Shown here piece by piece: positions 8,123 through 17,942 of a stretch of 64,000 nucleotides of DNA. Each line of letters begins with the position of its first letter. The first letter of the stretch is position 1. The notes under the pieces were generated by a model, which saw only the letters and a list, made by a program, of their open reading frames with translations, made no database searches and was not told the origin of the DNA. A program made the translations under genes and the position numbers. This DNA comes from an uncultured Aeromonas sp. (GTDB lineage Bacteria; Pseudomonadota; Gammaproteobacteria; Enterobacterales; Aeromonadaceae): positions 1 through 64,000 of the forward strand of contig CAMFLW010000002.1 of the NCBI GenBank assembly GCA_945957575.1, given 5' to 3'.

Positions 8123-9160
8123 ATGGAACAGATCCGCTTGCTGGGGGCCACCATGCTGGCCGTGACCTCCGCTCTTGTCTCTCCGATAACATGGTCTGCC
8201 GAGGCGAATGCCGATGCAACCCTGACCCTTGCCCCTCGTCAGGTGACCGACTGGCTGACGCTGGATGGCACCGTCAGTGCCATCAATCAGGGGACGGTGG
8301 CGGCCCAGACCAGCGGCCGGGTCTCCCGCATGCTGGTGGATGTGAACGATCAGGTGCAGGCGGGGCAACCACTGCTGGAGATCAGCGGCAAGGAGCAGTT
8401 TGCCGCCGTCACGGGTGCCGAGGCGCGGCTGGCGCGGGCGCAGGCCCAGCAAGTGGAAGCCGAGCGCCAGCTCGCCCGCTTTCAGGCGCTGATTGCCAAG
8501 GGGGTGATCACCCGCGCCCAGCTCGATAATGCCGAGGCCTCCGATCGCGCCGCCCGCGCCGAGGTGAACGCTGCCGATGCGGCTCTCACTCAGGCCCGCG
8601 AGGCCTACGGTTATACCCGCATTCTGGCCCCTTACGCCGGAGTGGTGACCAAACGGCTGGTAGAGTTGGGGGAGACTGTCGCCCCCGGTACCCCGCTGCT
8701 CTCCGGCTTCTCCCTCGACACCTTGCGGGTGGAGGTGGAGTTGCCCCAATCCGCCCTGACGCTGGCTCGTGAGCCTGCGGATGTGCAGGTGCTGCTGCCG
8801 GATGGCAAGTCTGTTACCCCGGTCAAATTGACCCGCTTCAACTATGCCGACAGCCAGAGCCACGCCTTCAGGTTGCGCCTCGACTTGCCGCCGCAAACCG
8901 CCGGGGTATTGCCCGGCATGTGGCTCAAGGTGCAGCTCAAACAGGGTGAGCGTCAGGTGTTGCAAGTACCGGATCGCGCTCTGCTGCGGCAAGGGGAGTT
9001 CAACGGCGTCTATCTGCAGCAACCCGCTGGCTGGGCCCTGACGCCGGTGCGGGTCGGCCATTGCTTTGAAGGGCAGTGCGAGATCCTGGCCGGCCTGCAA
9101 GCCGGTGACAAGCTGGCTCCCGATGCCTGGGCGCAGCAGCAGGAGGTGGCCCATGAGTAG
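8123..9160 (+). CDS. RND efflux periplasmic adaptor (membrane fusion protein)
   Basis: 345 residues. An N-terminal signal peptide ends around WSAEA; then a beta-barrel/lipoyl half (GTVAAQTSGRVSRMLVDVNDQVQAGQPLLEI), an alpha hairpin rich in Ala/Arg/Glu (about residues 95-165), and the second lipoyl half (TRILAPYAGVVTKRLVELGETV). It links an inner-membrane RND pump to an outer-membrane channel. The next gene is the pump and overlaps it by 8 bases. No outer-membrane factor is encoded nearby, so a TolC-type protein from elsewhere would be used. Confidence 0.92.
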   Translation: MEQIRLLGATMLAVTSALVSPITWSAEANADATLTLAPRQVTDWLTLDGTVSAINQGTVAAQTSGRVSRMLVDVNDQVQAGQPLLEISGKEQFAAVTGAEARLARAQAQQVEAERQLARFQALIAKGVITRAQLDNAEASDRAARAEVNAADAALTQAREAYGYTRILAPYAGVVTKRLVELGETVAPGTPLLSGFSLDTLRVEVELPQSALTLAREPADVQVLLPDGKSVTPVKLTRFNYADSQSHAFRLRLDLPPQTAGVLPGMWLKVQLKQGERQVLQVPDRALLRQGEFNGVYLQQPAGWALTPVRVGHCFEGQCEILAGLQAGDKLAPDAWAQQQEVAHE

Positions 9161-12100
9161 CGAGCTGAACGGCAACAAGGAGAGGCTGGGGCCTGCCGGT
9201 CGGCTGGCTGCGCTGTTTCAGGGCTCGGCCATCACCCCGCTGCTGGCGCTGGTGGGGTTGCTGCTCGGTCTGTTTGCGGTGCTGGTGACCCCCAAGGAGG
9301 AGGAGCCGCAGATCGATGTCACCTTCGCCGATGTCTACATTCCCTTCCCGGGAGCCACTCCGGCTGAAGTGGCCTCTCTCGTCACTACCCCTGCCGAGCA
9401 GGTGGTCTCCCAGATAAAGGGCATTGATACCCTCTACTCTTTTTCCCAACCCGATGGCGCCCTGCTGGTGGTGGTGTTCAAGGTGGGGGTGAGCCGCGAG
9501 CAGGCCATCGTCGATCTCAACAACCAGCTCGACTCCAACCGCGACTGGTTGCCACAGGGGATCGGGGTCGGTCAACCACTGGTAAAACCCCGGGGGATCG
9601 ATGATGTCCCCATCGTCAGTCTGACCTTATGGAGCAAAGAGGGGAGCAAGCAACTGGGTGCACCCGAGCTGACCCGGGTCGCCCATGAGCTGGAGACCGA
9701 ACTCAAACGCATTCCCGGTACCCGCGATATCTACAGCCTGGGGGGCCAGCGTGCCGTGCTGCGGGTGATGCCGGATCCGGCGGCTCTCAGCGCCCATGGC
9801 ATTAGCTGGAGCGAGCTGAACCAGCGGCTTGCCGCCGCCAATCAGGTGGGTAGCGAGCAGGCCGTGGTGCAGGACAACCGGGAGATCAAGGTGCAGGTGG
9901 GACAGTTCCTGCAAAGTGAACAGGAGGCTCGCGAGCTGGTGGTGGGGTTGCACGACGGCAAGCCCCTTTACCTCGGTGATGTGGCTAGCGTGTCGCTCGG
10001 GGAAGAGACCCCGGTGCAGCGCAGTTGGATGGGGCAGGGGCAGGCCAGTTATCCGGCGGTGACGCTGGCCATCGGCAAGCAGCCGGGCCAGAACGCGGTC
10101 GATGTGGCCAAGCGGGTGGAGGCACGGGTCGAGAGTTTGCAAAACCGGCTGATCCCGGCTGGGGTCGAGGTGACGGTGACCCGTGACTACGGCGTCACCG
10201 CCGAGACCAAATCCAACACCCTGATCGGCAAGCTGATTTTTGCCACCACGGCGGTGGTGCTGCTGGTGCTGGTGAGCATGGGCTGGCGCGAGGCGCTGGT
10301 GGTGGGGGTTGCCATTATCATCACCCTGGCGCTGACCCTCTTTGCCAGCTGGGCCTGGGGTTTTACCCTCAACCGGGTGTCGCTGTTTGCGCTGATCTTC
10401 TCCATCGGCATTCTGGTGGATGATGCCATAGTCGTGGTGGAGAACATCCATCGCCATCGCGGTTTGGGCAAGGGGTCGCTCAAGGAGCTTATTCCGGGGG
10501 CGGTGGACGAGGTGGGGGGGCCGACCATACTGGCGACCTTGACCGTGATCGCGGCCCTGCTGCCGATGGCCTTTGTCAGCGGCCTGATGGGCCCCTACAT
10601 GAGCCCCATCCCCATCAATGCCAGCATGGGGATGCTTATCTCCCTGCTGGTGGCTTTTATCTTCTCCCCCTGGCTGGCGAGCCATTTGCTCAAGGATTCG
10701 GTGCACGGTGCCCACGGCGAGGCCAAGGCCGGTCTCTTTCACCGGCTGATGACCCCTTTCCTGATCGGTGACGGCGCCAAGAAATCCAGACGCAAGCTCT
10801 GGCTGGTGGTGCTGCTGTTGGTCGGAGCGGCCACCGCTATGCCGGTGGTGCAGTGGGTGGTGCTCAAGATGCTCCCATTTGACAACAAATCGGAGTTCCA
10901 GCTGGTGCTCGATATGCCGGAGGGGGCGACCCTGGAGCAGACCGAGCGCACCCTGCTGGCGGTCGGGCGGGAGCTTGCCAAGGTGGAAGAGGTGAAGGAT
11001 TACCAGATCTATGCCGGCACCGCCGCCCCCATCAATTTCAACGGGCTGGTGCGCCACTACTTTATCCGCAGCGGCGCCAACGTGGGGGATATTCAGGTCA
11101 ATCTGGTGGACAAGCATGAACGGGATCGCAGCAGTCACCAGATTGCCCAGTCGATTCGGGAGCCGCTGCAGGCCATCGCCAGTGCGGCAGGGGGCAACCT
11201 GAAAGTCGTTGAGGTGCCGCCCGGCCCGCCGGTCTGGTCTCCCATAGTCGCGGAAGTGTATGGCCCGACGCCTGCCGCCCGTGAAGCGGCCGCTCGAGTC
11301 GTACAGGCCCGCTTCGTGGCCACGGCGGATCTGGTGGACGTGGATATCTATCTGACCGACCCGCAGCCCAAGTGGCGGCTGGTGGTGGATCGCAGCAAGG
11401 CAGCCCGCTTCGGGGTCGATCTCGGCGATCTGGTGGCGACCCTCAACGGGGGCGTGGGTTATCAGGATGCCAGCTGGCTGCAGGGGCACGGCGCCAAGTA
11501 TCCGGTGCCGATCCGCATCGAGCTCGCCCCCGGTGACAAACGGGATCTGGCGGGCGTACTGGCCCTCAAGGTACGCAATCAGAGCGGCCAGCTCATCCGG
11601 GTATCCGAGCTGGTGAGCCGCCGTGATGAGGTGGCTCCCAGCTATATCATGCACAAAAATATGCGCCCCATGGTGATGGTGGTGGCCGACATGGGGGGCC
11701 ATACCGACAGCCCGCTCTACGGCATGTTTGCCGCCGGTGCCGACATCGACCTGCCCCAATATTACGTGCAGCAGCCCGATAAATTGGGAGAGGTGGCCCT
11801 GTTATGGGACGGGGAGTGGAAGATCACCTACGAGACCTTCCGCGACATGGGTATCGCCTACGGGGTGGGGATGATCCTCATCTACCTGCTGGTGGTGGCC
11901 CAGTTCCACTCCTATCTGGTGCCGCTCATCATCATGGCGCCCATTCCGCTCACCCTTATCGGGGTGATGCCAGGCCACGCCCTGTTGGGGGCTCAGTTTA
12001 CCGCCACCTCGATGATCGGGATGATCGCCCTGGCCGGGATCATCGTACGCAACAGCATCCTGCTGGTGGACTTTATCGAGCAGCAGCGCCGCGCCGGAGT

Positions 12101-12317
12101 GGCGTTCGAGCAGGCGGTGATCGAAGCGGCGCAGGTGCGGGCCAAACCCATCATGCTGACGGCGTTGGCGGCGATGATCGGAGCCCTGTTCATCCTCGAT
12201 GATCCCATCTTCAACGGACTGGCCATCAGCCTGATTTTCGGGATCCTGGTCTCCACCTTGCTCACCCTGGTGGTGATACCCTTGCTCTATTATGCCCTGC
12301 TCTCCCGACGCTCATGA
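9153..12317 (+). CDS. RND-family efflux permease
   Basis: 1,054 residues, the usual size, with the two-fold RND plan: TM1, a large periplasmic loop, TM2-6, and then a repeat. The TM4 proton-relay motif is clear in FSIGILVDDAIVVVENIHRHRG (paired aspartates). The start at 9153 is chosen over an upstream in-frame extension because AGGAGG precedes it and it overlaps the adaptor stop. Its substrate cannot be read from sequence. Its place downstream of a putative persulfide sensor suggests export of a sulfur-stress metabolite or toxic compound. Confidence 0.93.
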   Translation: MSSELNGNKERLGPAGRLAALFQGSAITPLLALVGLLLGLFAVLVTPKEEEPQIDVTFADVYIPFPGATPAEVASLVTTPAEQVVSQIKGIDTLYSFSQPDGALLVVVFKVGVSREQAIVDLNNQLDSNRDWLPQGIGVGQPLVKPRGIDDVPIVSLTLWSKEGSKQLGAPELTRVAHELETELKRIPGTRDIYSLGGQRAVLRVMPDPAALSAHGISWSELNQRLAAANQVGSEQAVVQDNREIKVQVGQFLQSEQEARELVVGLHDGKPLYLGDVASVSLGEETPVQRSWMGQGQASYPAVTLAIGKQPGQNAVDVAKRVEARVESLQNRLIPAGVEVTVTRDYGVTAETKSNTLIGKLIFATTAVVLLVLVSMGWREALVVGVAIIITLALTLFASWAWGFTLNRVSLFALIFSIGILVDDAIVVVENIHRHRGLGKGSLKELIPGAVDEVGGPTILATLTVIAALLPMAFVSGLMGPYMSPIPINASMGMLISLLVAFIFSPWLASHLLKDSVHGAHGEAKAGLFHRLMTPFLIGDGAKKSRRKLWLVVLLLVGAATAMPVVQWVVLKMLPFDNKSEFQLVLDMPEGATLEQTERTLLAVGRELAKVEEVKDYQIYAGTAAPINFNGLVRHYFIRSGANVGDIQVNLVDKHERDRSSHQIAQSIREPLQAIASAAGGNLKVVEVPPGPPVWSPIVAEVYGPTPAAREAAARVVQARFVATADLVDVDIYLTDPQPKWRLVVDRSKAARFGVDLGDLVATLNGGVGYQDASWLQGHGAKYPVPIRIELAPGDKRDLAGVLALKVRNQSGQLIRVSELVSRRDEVAPSYIMHKNMRPMVMVVADMGGHTDSPLYGMFAAGADIDLPQYYVQQPDKLGEVALLWDGEWKITYETFRDMGIAYGVGMILIYLLVVAQFHSYLVPLIIMAPIPLTLIGVMPGHALLGAQFTATSMIGMIALAGIIVRNSILLVDFIEQQRRAGVAFEQAVIEAAQVRAKPIMLTALAAMIGALFILDDPIFNGLAISLIFGILVSTLLTLVVIPLLYYALLSRRS

Positions 12318-12344
12318 CGGGAGTAAATAGCGAAAGGATGCGCG

Positions 12345-13484
12345 ATGAAGAGAGGCTGGTTGTGGTGGGGAAGTTGCGCTGTGGTAGCGGTGGCTGCTGT
12401 GGCATGGTGGTGGCGACCGCAGGCGACGCCGATCAGACTGGCTGAGGTCGGGCGGGGGGATGTGCTGGTCACCGTGGTCAACACCCGGGCCGGTACCATC
12501 AAGTCGTGCCAGCGGGCCGGGCTCAGTCTGCCCGGTGGCGGGGTGGTGGAGCAGATCGCCGTCAAGGCCGGGGAACGGGTGGCTCGGGGAGATCTGCTGC
12601 TGACCCTCTGGAGTGACGATATCCGCGCCGATCTCGCCCGGGCCCGCGCCCAGCAGGCGCTCGGCAAGACCCAGCGCGAGGAGCGTTGCAGCGAGGCGGC
12701 CTACTACGAGCGGGAGGCCAACCGGCTGGCCACCTTGCTGGCCAAAAACCTCACCTCCCGCACGCTTGCGGAGCAGGCCCAGAATCTGGCCGATACCCGC
12801 CGCTATATCTGCCGCGCATCCCGTCAGCAGGAGCGGGTCGACGAGGCGCAGGTCGCCCAGGTGGAGGCCCGCCTGAGCGAGCGCCGCCTGCTGGCGCCGT
12901 TTGCCGGTGTGGTGGCGGAGGTCAACAGCAAGCTGGGCGAGTACATGACCCCCTCACCGCCCGGGGTAGCCATGCCTCCGGTTATCGATCTTATCGACGA
13001 TCGCTGTCTGTATGTCTCTGCCCCCATCGATGAGGTGGATGCCGCCCGCCTCAAGGTGGGCCAGCAGGCTCGGGTGCTGCTCGACGCCATGCCCGGGCGC
13101 GATTTTGCCGCCACCGTGACCCGCATCGCCCCCTATGTGAAGGAGCTGGAAAAACAAGCCCGCACCGTTGAGGTGGAGGCTGCGCTCACTGCTCTGCCCA
13201 CCGATGTCCCCCTGCTTATTGGCTACAGCGCAGACCTCGAAGTCGAGGTGACTCGCGCTACCGAGGCGCTGCGGGTGGCGGCCAGCAGCCGGGCCGACGA
13301 TGGCAGCGTGCTGCGGCTGGAAGGGGATAAGTTGGTGCGGGTAGTGCCGCGCTGGGGCGTGGAGAACTGGAACTGGATTGAGGTGGCCGAAGGGCTCGCC
13401 GCCGGTGATCGGCTGGCAGCCCAGCCCGGACAGATTGTCGGGGAGGGCCCCTTCAGCGCCGCCACGGAGCTGACGGATGAGTGA
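12345..13484 (+). CDS. Periplasmic adaptor of ABC exporter, cysteine-containing
   Basis: 379 residues, HlyD/MacA type: one N-terminal membrane anchor (about residues 5-22), a lipoyl half around GGGVVEQIAVKAGERVARGDLL, a coiled-coil hairpin (about 85-175), the second lipoyl half around RLLAPFAGVVAEVNSKLGEYM, and a beta-barrel. Four cysteines lie in the periplasmic part (SCQRAG, EERCSE, RYICRA, DDRCLY), unusual for an adaptor and perhaps related to sulfur chemistry or disulfide stapling. It starts 27 bp after the RND pump and overlaps the ATPase gene by 8 bases. Confidence 0.88.
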   Translation: MKRGWLWWGSCAVVAVAAVAWWWRPQATPIRLAEVGRGDVLVTVVNTRAGTIKSCQRAGLSLPGGGVVEQIAVKAGERVARGDLLLTLWSDDIRADLARARAQQALGKTQREERCSEAAYYEREANRLATLLAKNLTSRTLAEQAQNLADTRRYICRASRQQERVDEAQVAQVEARLSERRLLAPFAGVVAEVNSKLGEYMTPSPPGVAMPPVIDLIDDRCLYVSAPIDEVDAARLKVGQQARVLLDAMPGRDFAATVTRIAPYVKELEKQARTVEVEAALTALPTDVPLLIGYSADLEVEVTRATEALRVAASSRADDGSVLRLEGDKLVRVVPRWGVENWNWIEVAEGLAAGDRLAAQPGQIVGEGPFSAATELTDE

Positions 13485-14184
13485 TCTCATTCGTCTCGAT
13501 GCCGTCAGCCGTCGTTTCACCTTGGGGGGGAGCGAGGTGGCCGCCCTCGAGCGCGTTTCTCTGCGGGTTGCCGAGGGGGAGTATCTGGCGGTGATGGGCC
13601 CCTCGGGCTCCGGCAAATCGACCCTGCTCAATGTGCTGGGGCTGCTGGATCGGCCCGACGAGGGGCGTTACTGGCTGGGGGGCAAGGATACCGCCACCCT
13701 GTCAGAACCTGCGTTGGCCCAACTGCGCGGCCATCGCATCGGTTTCGTGTTCCAGTCGTTTCACCTCATCTCCCGCCTCACCGCCCGTGAAAACGTCGAG
13801 CTGCCGCTGATGCTGTGCGGGATTGCCCCCGCCGAGCGCCATCGCCGCAGCCAGCGCCTGCTGGGGGAGCTGGGGCTGGAGAACCGGGCCGAGCATCGCC
13901 CTGCCGAGCTCTCCGGTGGTCAGCGCCAGCGGGTGGCCATCGCCCGGGCCATGGCGATGGCGCCGCGGCTGATCCTGGCCGATGAGCCCACCGGCAATCT
14001 CGACTCCCGTTCCGGGGAGGAGGTGATTACCCTGCTCGAGGGGCTCAACCGGGTGCAGGGCATTACCCTGGTGGTGGTGACCCATGATCCGCGCCTCGGT
14101 GAACGGGCGGGCAGGCGGATCCTGATGAACGATGGCCGCATCAGCACCGATAGCATTGATAGCTCTCATAGTGGCGGGGGCTGA
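13477..14184 (+). CDS. ABC exporter ATPase, MacB/LolD type
   Basis: 235 residues, one complete nucleotide-binding domain: Walker A GPSGSGKST (about residues 42-50), Q-loop FVFQSF, signature LSGGQRQRVAIARA, Walker B LILADEPTGNLD, and the switch histidine VVVTHDP. It would power the two FtsX/MacB-type permeases that follow directly (0 bp gap). The start overlaps the adaptor stop. Confidence 0.95.
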   Translation: MSDLIRLDAVSRRFTLGGSEVAALERVSLRVAEGEYLAVMGPSGSGKSTLLNVLGLLDRPDEGRYWLGGKDTATLSEPALAQLRGHRIGFVFQSFHLISRLTARENVELPLMLCGIAPAERHRRSQRLLGELGLENRAEHRPAELSGGQRQRVAIARAMAMAPRLILADEPTGNLDSRSGEEVITLLEGLNRVQGITLVVVTHDPRLGERAGRRILMNDGRISTDSIDSSHSGGG

Positions 14185-15399
14185 ATGCGGCGGCCCGATG
14201 TGATCCGCTTTGCCGCCGTGGCCTTGCTGCGTCAACGCTCCAGGGCGCTGGTCTTGATCCTGGCGGTGAGTCTGAGCGTCACCTCGGTGCTGCTGCTCAC
14301 CGCGCTGGGGGAGGGGGCGAGGCGCTATGTGGCGGACCAGTTCAGCTCCCTTGGCAAGGATCTGCTGGTGATGTTCCCGGGCCGCAAGGAGACCACCGGC
14401 GGGCTGCCGCCGGTCACGGGCAACAGTCTGCGGCAGATCACTCTCGATGATATGCACTACCTTGGCCAGCATCAGCCAAACGTGCGGCTGGTGCCGCTGG
14501 TGATGGGCTTTGCCGAGGCCAAACAGGGGGCGCGGCTGCGCCAGACCATGCTGCTTGGCAGCAGCAACGGGCTGCGCGATACCCACGGGCTGGAGCTGCT
14601 CTCCGGCCGCTGGCTACCGGGGGATGCCGCAGAGGATCGCCCGGCCGTCCTGCTCGGGGCCAAGGTGGCCCGTGAGCTGTTCGGTCAGGCCGATCCGGTC
14701 GGCCAGTGGCTGCGTTTTGACAATCGTCGCTTTCGGGTGGTGGGGGTCTTCACCAGCCAGAGCAGCAATCTGGGGATGGATATGGCCGAGGCCGCGCTGA
14801 TCCCGGTGGGTAGCGCCATGCGGCTGTTCAATACCGAGGGGCTGTTTCGGCTGCTGATCCAGCCGCTGGCGGGGCAAGCCGTGCCGCCGCTGGTCAAGCG
14901 ACTGGAGCAGCTGATGCAGGCGCGCCACGGGGTGCTCGATGTGACCGTGGTGCGCCGCGACGCCATGCTGGCCACCTTCTCCACCATTCTCTCGACTCTC
15001 ACCCTGGCCGTTGCCGGCATCGGCGCCATCAGCCTGCTGGTCTCCGGCATCATGATGATGAATCTGGCGCTGATCAGCTCCCGCCAGCGCACCGGCGAGA
15101 TCGGCCTGCTCAAGGCGCTGGGGGCCGACAGTCGCCAGATCCGCCAGCTGTTTTTGTGGGAGGCGCTGCTGCTGAGCGGCAGTGGCGCGCTGTTTGGCAC
15201 TGTGTTGGGCTATGCCCTGGTTGGCCTCGCCGGAGTGATTTGGCCCGGATTTCCGGCGGCAGTCCCTCTGCTCGCTACTTTCTGCACCATACCGGCGGCC
15301 CTGCTGACCGGGCTGTTTTTTAGCTGGCTGCCCGCCTCCCGGGCGGCACGGCAAGATCCGGTCAGCAGCCTGCGCAGCGGGCAGTGGAGCGGTGGCTGA
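14185..15399 (+). CDS. ABC exporter permease, MacB/FtsX type (1)
   Basis: 404 residues with an N-terminal membrane helix (about 15-35), a periplasmic MacB-type core domain (about 45-250) and three C-terminal membrane helices, including the FtsX-like segment around SSRQRTGEIGLLKALGADSRQI. The stop overlaps the start of the second permease (TGATG), so the two are probably made in equal amounts as a heterodimer. Confidence 0.9.
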   Translation: MRRPDVIRFAAVALLRQRSRALVLILAVSLSVTSVLLLTALGEGARRYVADQFSSLGKDLLVMFPGRKETTGGLPPVTGNSLRQITLDDMHYLGQHQPNVRLVPLVMGFAEAKQGARLRQTMLLGSSNGLRDTHGLELLSGRWLPGDAAEDRPAVLLGAKVARELFGQADPVGQWLRFDNRRFRVVGVFTSQSSNLGMDMAEAALIPVGSAMRLFNTEGLFRLLIQPLAGQAVPPLVKRLEQLMQARHGVLDVTVVRRDAMLATFSTILSTLTLAVAGIGAISLLVSGIMMMNLALISSRQRTGEIGLLKALGADSRQIRQLFLWEALLLSGSGALFGTVLGYALVGLAGVIWPGFPAAVPLLATFCTIPAALLTGLFFSWLPASRAARQDPVSSLRSGQWSGG

Positions 15400-16598
15400 T
15401 GCGCGCCGCTGATCTGCTGTTCTGGCTCTGGCGCGCCTTGCTGGCTGGGCGCAGTCGCAGCCTGCTGTCGGCGCTCGGCATCGCCATCGGGATCGCCTCG
15501 GTGACCCTGCTCACCGGCATCGGCGAGGGGCTCAGGCTCTATCTGCTCGACAGCTTCTCCCAATTTGGCACCCGGTTGATCGCCGTGACCCCAGGCAAGA
15601 CCGAAACCGCAGGCGGCCCGCCCGGCATCCTCTCCAGCAGCCGTCCCCTGCTGCTGGAGGACGCCGATGCCCTCGCCAGATTGGCAGGGATAGAGGCGGC
15701 GCTCCCTGTGGTGCAGGGGCAAGGGGAGGTGCGCAGCCGCGGGCTCACCCGCAGCACCGCTATTCTGGGCACAGGCTCGGCGGCGCTCTCCGGCTGGCGA
15801 CTCACCCTGGTGCAGGGGCGTTTTCTGCCCGCGGACGACAGTGCCATGCCCCGCGCCTATGCGGTGCTGGGGGCCAAGGTGGCGGCGGAGCTGTTTCCCG
15901 GCGGCGATGGGCCGGGCAGTCTGCTGCGCGCCGGTGATCGCCGTTTTCGGGTGGCCGGGGTGCTGGCGCCCAAGGGGCAATTTCTCGGTTTTGATCTGGA
16001 CGACATGATCTATCTACCCGCCGCCCACGCCCAGGCGCTGTTCAACAAGGAGGGGCTGCAGGAGATCGATGTCATCTATCGCGCCGGGCAGACGGAGGCC
16101 GACATCTCGGCCCAGATCCGGCGGGTGCTGATCGCCCGCCACGGCGCCGAGGATTTTACCCTCACCTCCCAGCAGGACATGCTGACCAGCCTCGACAAGA
16201 TCCTCTCCATCATCAAACTGGCGGTTGGCGGGCTTGGCATTATCTCGCTGCTGATCGGGGCGGTCGGCATCTTCAGCATCATGAGCATCGCCCAGCAGGA
16301 GCGGATCCCCGAGGTGGGCTTGCTGATGGCGCTGGGTTGCCCGCGGCGCCGCATTTTATTGCTGTTCCTGCTCGAAGCCGTGGTGCTGGCGCTGCTGGGC
16401 GGGGCCATGGGACTGGCCCTGCTTGGCGGGCTCAAGCTGCTGCTCGCCTTGCTGGCGTCCGACTTGCCGCTCACCCTCCATCCTCTCTATCTGCTGCTGG
16501 CGCTCGGTTGCAGCGCCCTGGTGGGTCTGCTGGCCGGGGTCGCCCCCGCCTTGCGGGCAGTGCGTCTCGATCCCGTGGTTGCCCTGCGGGGGGATTGA
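15399..16598 (+). CDS. ABC exporter permease, MacB/FtsX type (2)
   Basis: 399 residues with the same layout as the preceding permease: an N-terminal helix, a periplasmic MacB core and three C-terminal helices with [22 protein letters not shown] before the last pair. An in-frame GTG at 15384 is possible, but the ATG at 15399 overlapping the upstream stop fits translational coupling. It is the last gene of the nine-gene run; 103 bp separate it from lplA. Confidence 0.9.
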   Translation: MRAADLLFWLWRALLAGRSRSLLSALGIAIGIASVTLLTGIGEGLRLYLLDSFSQFGTRLIAVTPGKTETAGGPPGILSSSRPLLLEDADALARLAGIEAALPVVQGQGEVRSRGLTRSTAILGTGSAALSGWRLTLVQGRFLPADDSAMPRAYAVLGAKVAAELFPGGDGPGSLLRAGDRRFRVAGVLAPKGQFLGFDLDDMIYLPAAHAQALFNKEGLQEIDVIYRAGQTEADISAQIRRVLIARHGAEDFTLTSQQDMLTSLDKILSIIKLAVGGLGIISLLIGAVGIFSIMSIAQQERIPEVGLLMALGCPRRRILLLFLLEAVVLALLGGAMGLALLGGLKLLLALLASDLPLTLHPLYLLLALGCSALVGLLAGVAPALRAVRLDPVVALRGD

Positions 16599-16701
16599 CC
16601 CTGCCGATGAGGGGGGCACGAGCGGGGCTGGTTGCAAGATGTTACTATCCGCTGCCCGGATTATTGACTGCTTCCCTACTGACTTGATAAAGGCTTGCCC
16701 A

Positions 16702-17718
16702 ATGACAGCTCTGCGTCTGCTTGTATCCGACTCTCACGATCCCCTGTTCAATCTGGCGGTCGAGGAGTGCATCTTCCGCCAGATGGACCCCGGCCAGCGG
16801 GTGCTGTTCCTCTGGCGCAACGCCAATACCGTGGTGATCGGCCGGGCCCAGAATCCGTGGAAGGAGTGCAATACCCGCCGGATGGAAGAGGACGGGGTAA
16901 TCCTGGCGCGCCGTAGCAGCGGTGGTGGCGCCGTGTTTCACGACCTTGGCAACAGCTGCTTCACCTTCATGGCTGGCAAGCCGGAGTATGACAAGAGCAT
17001 CTCCACCGCCATCGTGCTGGACGGGCTCAAGCGATTGGGGATCGAGGCGTTTGCCTCCGGTCGCAACGATCTGCTGGTGGCGACCCCGGACGGGGAGCGC
17101 AAGGTATCGGGCTCTGCCTATCGGGAGACTCTGGATCGCGGATTTCACCACGGCACCCTGTTGCTGGATGCCGATCTCGGCCGGCTTGCCAACTACCTCA
17201 ACCCCGACCCCAAGAAGCTGGCGGCCAAGGGGATCACCTCGGTGCGCAGCCGGGTGGCCAATCTGTGCGAGCTGCTGCCGGGGATCGATCATCAGCAGGT
17301 GAGTGAGGCGCTGCAGGAGGCCTTCTTCCACCATTACGGTGCGCGAGTTGAGCCCGAGCATATCTCCCCGGAGCAGATGCCGGATCTGCCGGGCTTTGCC
17401 GAGACCTTCGCCCGTCAGCTCAGTTGGGAGTGGAACTATGGCCATGCCCCGGCGTTCAGCCATCTGCTGGAGGAGCGGTTCAGCTGGGGCGGGGTGGAGT
17501 TGCACTTTGATGTGGAGAAAGGGGGCATCACCCGGGCGCAGCTCTTTAGCGATACTCTGGAGCCGGCCCCGTTTGATCTGCTGGCGGCCGAACTGGCGGG
17601 GTGCGGCTATCGACCTGACGCTGTCGCCGCGCGCCTGCAGCCCTGGCTGGCGGCCTTCCCGCAGCAGCAGAGCGAGCTGGCGGAGTTTGCCGAGTGGCTG
17701 TTGACCTCCCTGCGTTGA
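16702..17718 (+). CDS. lplA: Lipoate-protein ligase A
   Basis: 338 residues, exactly the E. coli LplA length. It activates free lipoate with ATP and attaches it to E2 and GcvH lysines. Motifs seen: [15 protein letters not shown] (lipoate loop), GRNDLL, and KVSGSAYR with the catalytic lysine, plus the C-terminal accessory domain. The long upstream extension of the frame lies in the permease gene and is not coding. The start at 16702 gives the standard N-terminus, although its ribosome-binding site is weak. It follows the sulfur/efflux run on the same strand, but the 103-bp gap allows its own promoter. Confidence 0.95.
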   Translation: MTALRLLVSDSHDPLFNLAVEECIFRQMDPGQRVLFLWRNANTVVIGRAQNPWKECNTRRMEEDGVILARRSSGGGAVFHDLGNSCFTFMAGKPEYDKSISTAIVLDGLKRLGIEAFASGRNDLLVATPDGERKVSGSAYRETLDRGFHHGTLLLDADLGRLANYLNPDPKKLAAKGITSVRSRVANLCELLPGIDHQQVSEALQEAFFHHYGARVEPEHISPEQMPDLPGFAETFARQLSWEWNYGHAPAFSHLLEERFSWGGVELHFDVEKGGITRAQLFSDTLEPAPFDLLAAELAGCGYRPDAVAARLQPWLAAFPQQQSELAEFAEWLLTSLR

Positions 17719-17798
17719 GGAGGGCGCTGCCGCTGATGGCGGTCTGGTAGTGAGGGCGCTGTCAGTGAGGATGGGAGCAAGATCACGAAATATAAAGA

Positions 17799-17821
17799 GG
17801 CGCCTCAAAGGCGCCTTTTTG
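17799..17821 (+). terminator. Terminator after lplA
   Basis: Stem GGCGCC/GGCGCC, loop TCAAA, T5 tract. Confidence 0.8.
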
Positions 17822-17942
17822 CCAGCCCTTGTGATGGCTGATACATGACAAAAAGTAGGGTAGGCCATTAGATATTGTCGCTGTCTACCCCGCTGGCACA
17901 GGGGTATAACGACCGCACATTTGCTGTACTAATGGTATAAAA

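Noticed and set aside
7607..9178. 523-codon open frame antisense to the adaptor and sulfur transporter
   Set aside because: Spans parts of three real plus-strand genes and has the composition of a shadow.
9627..11759. 710-codon open frame antisense to the RND pump
   Set aside because: It mirrors the GC-rich codons of the pump gene, has a His/Gly/Gln-rich nonsense composition and no ribosome-binding site.
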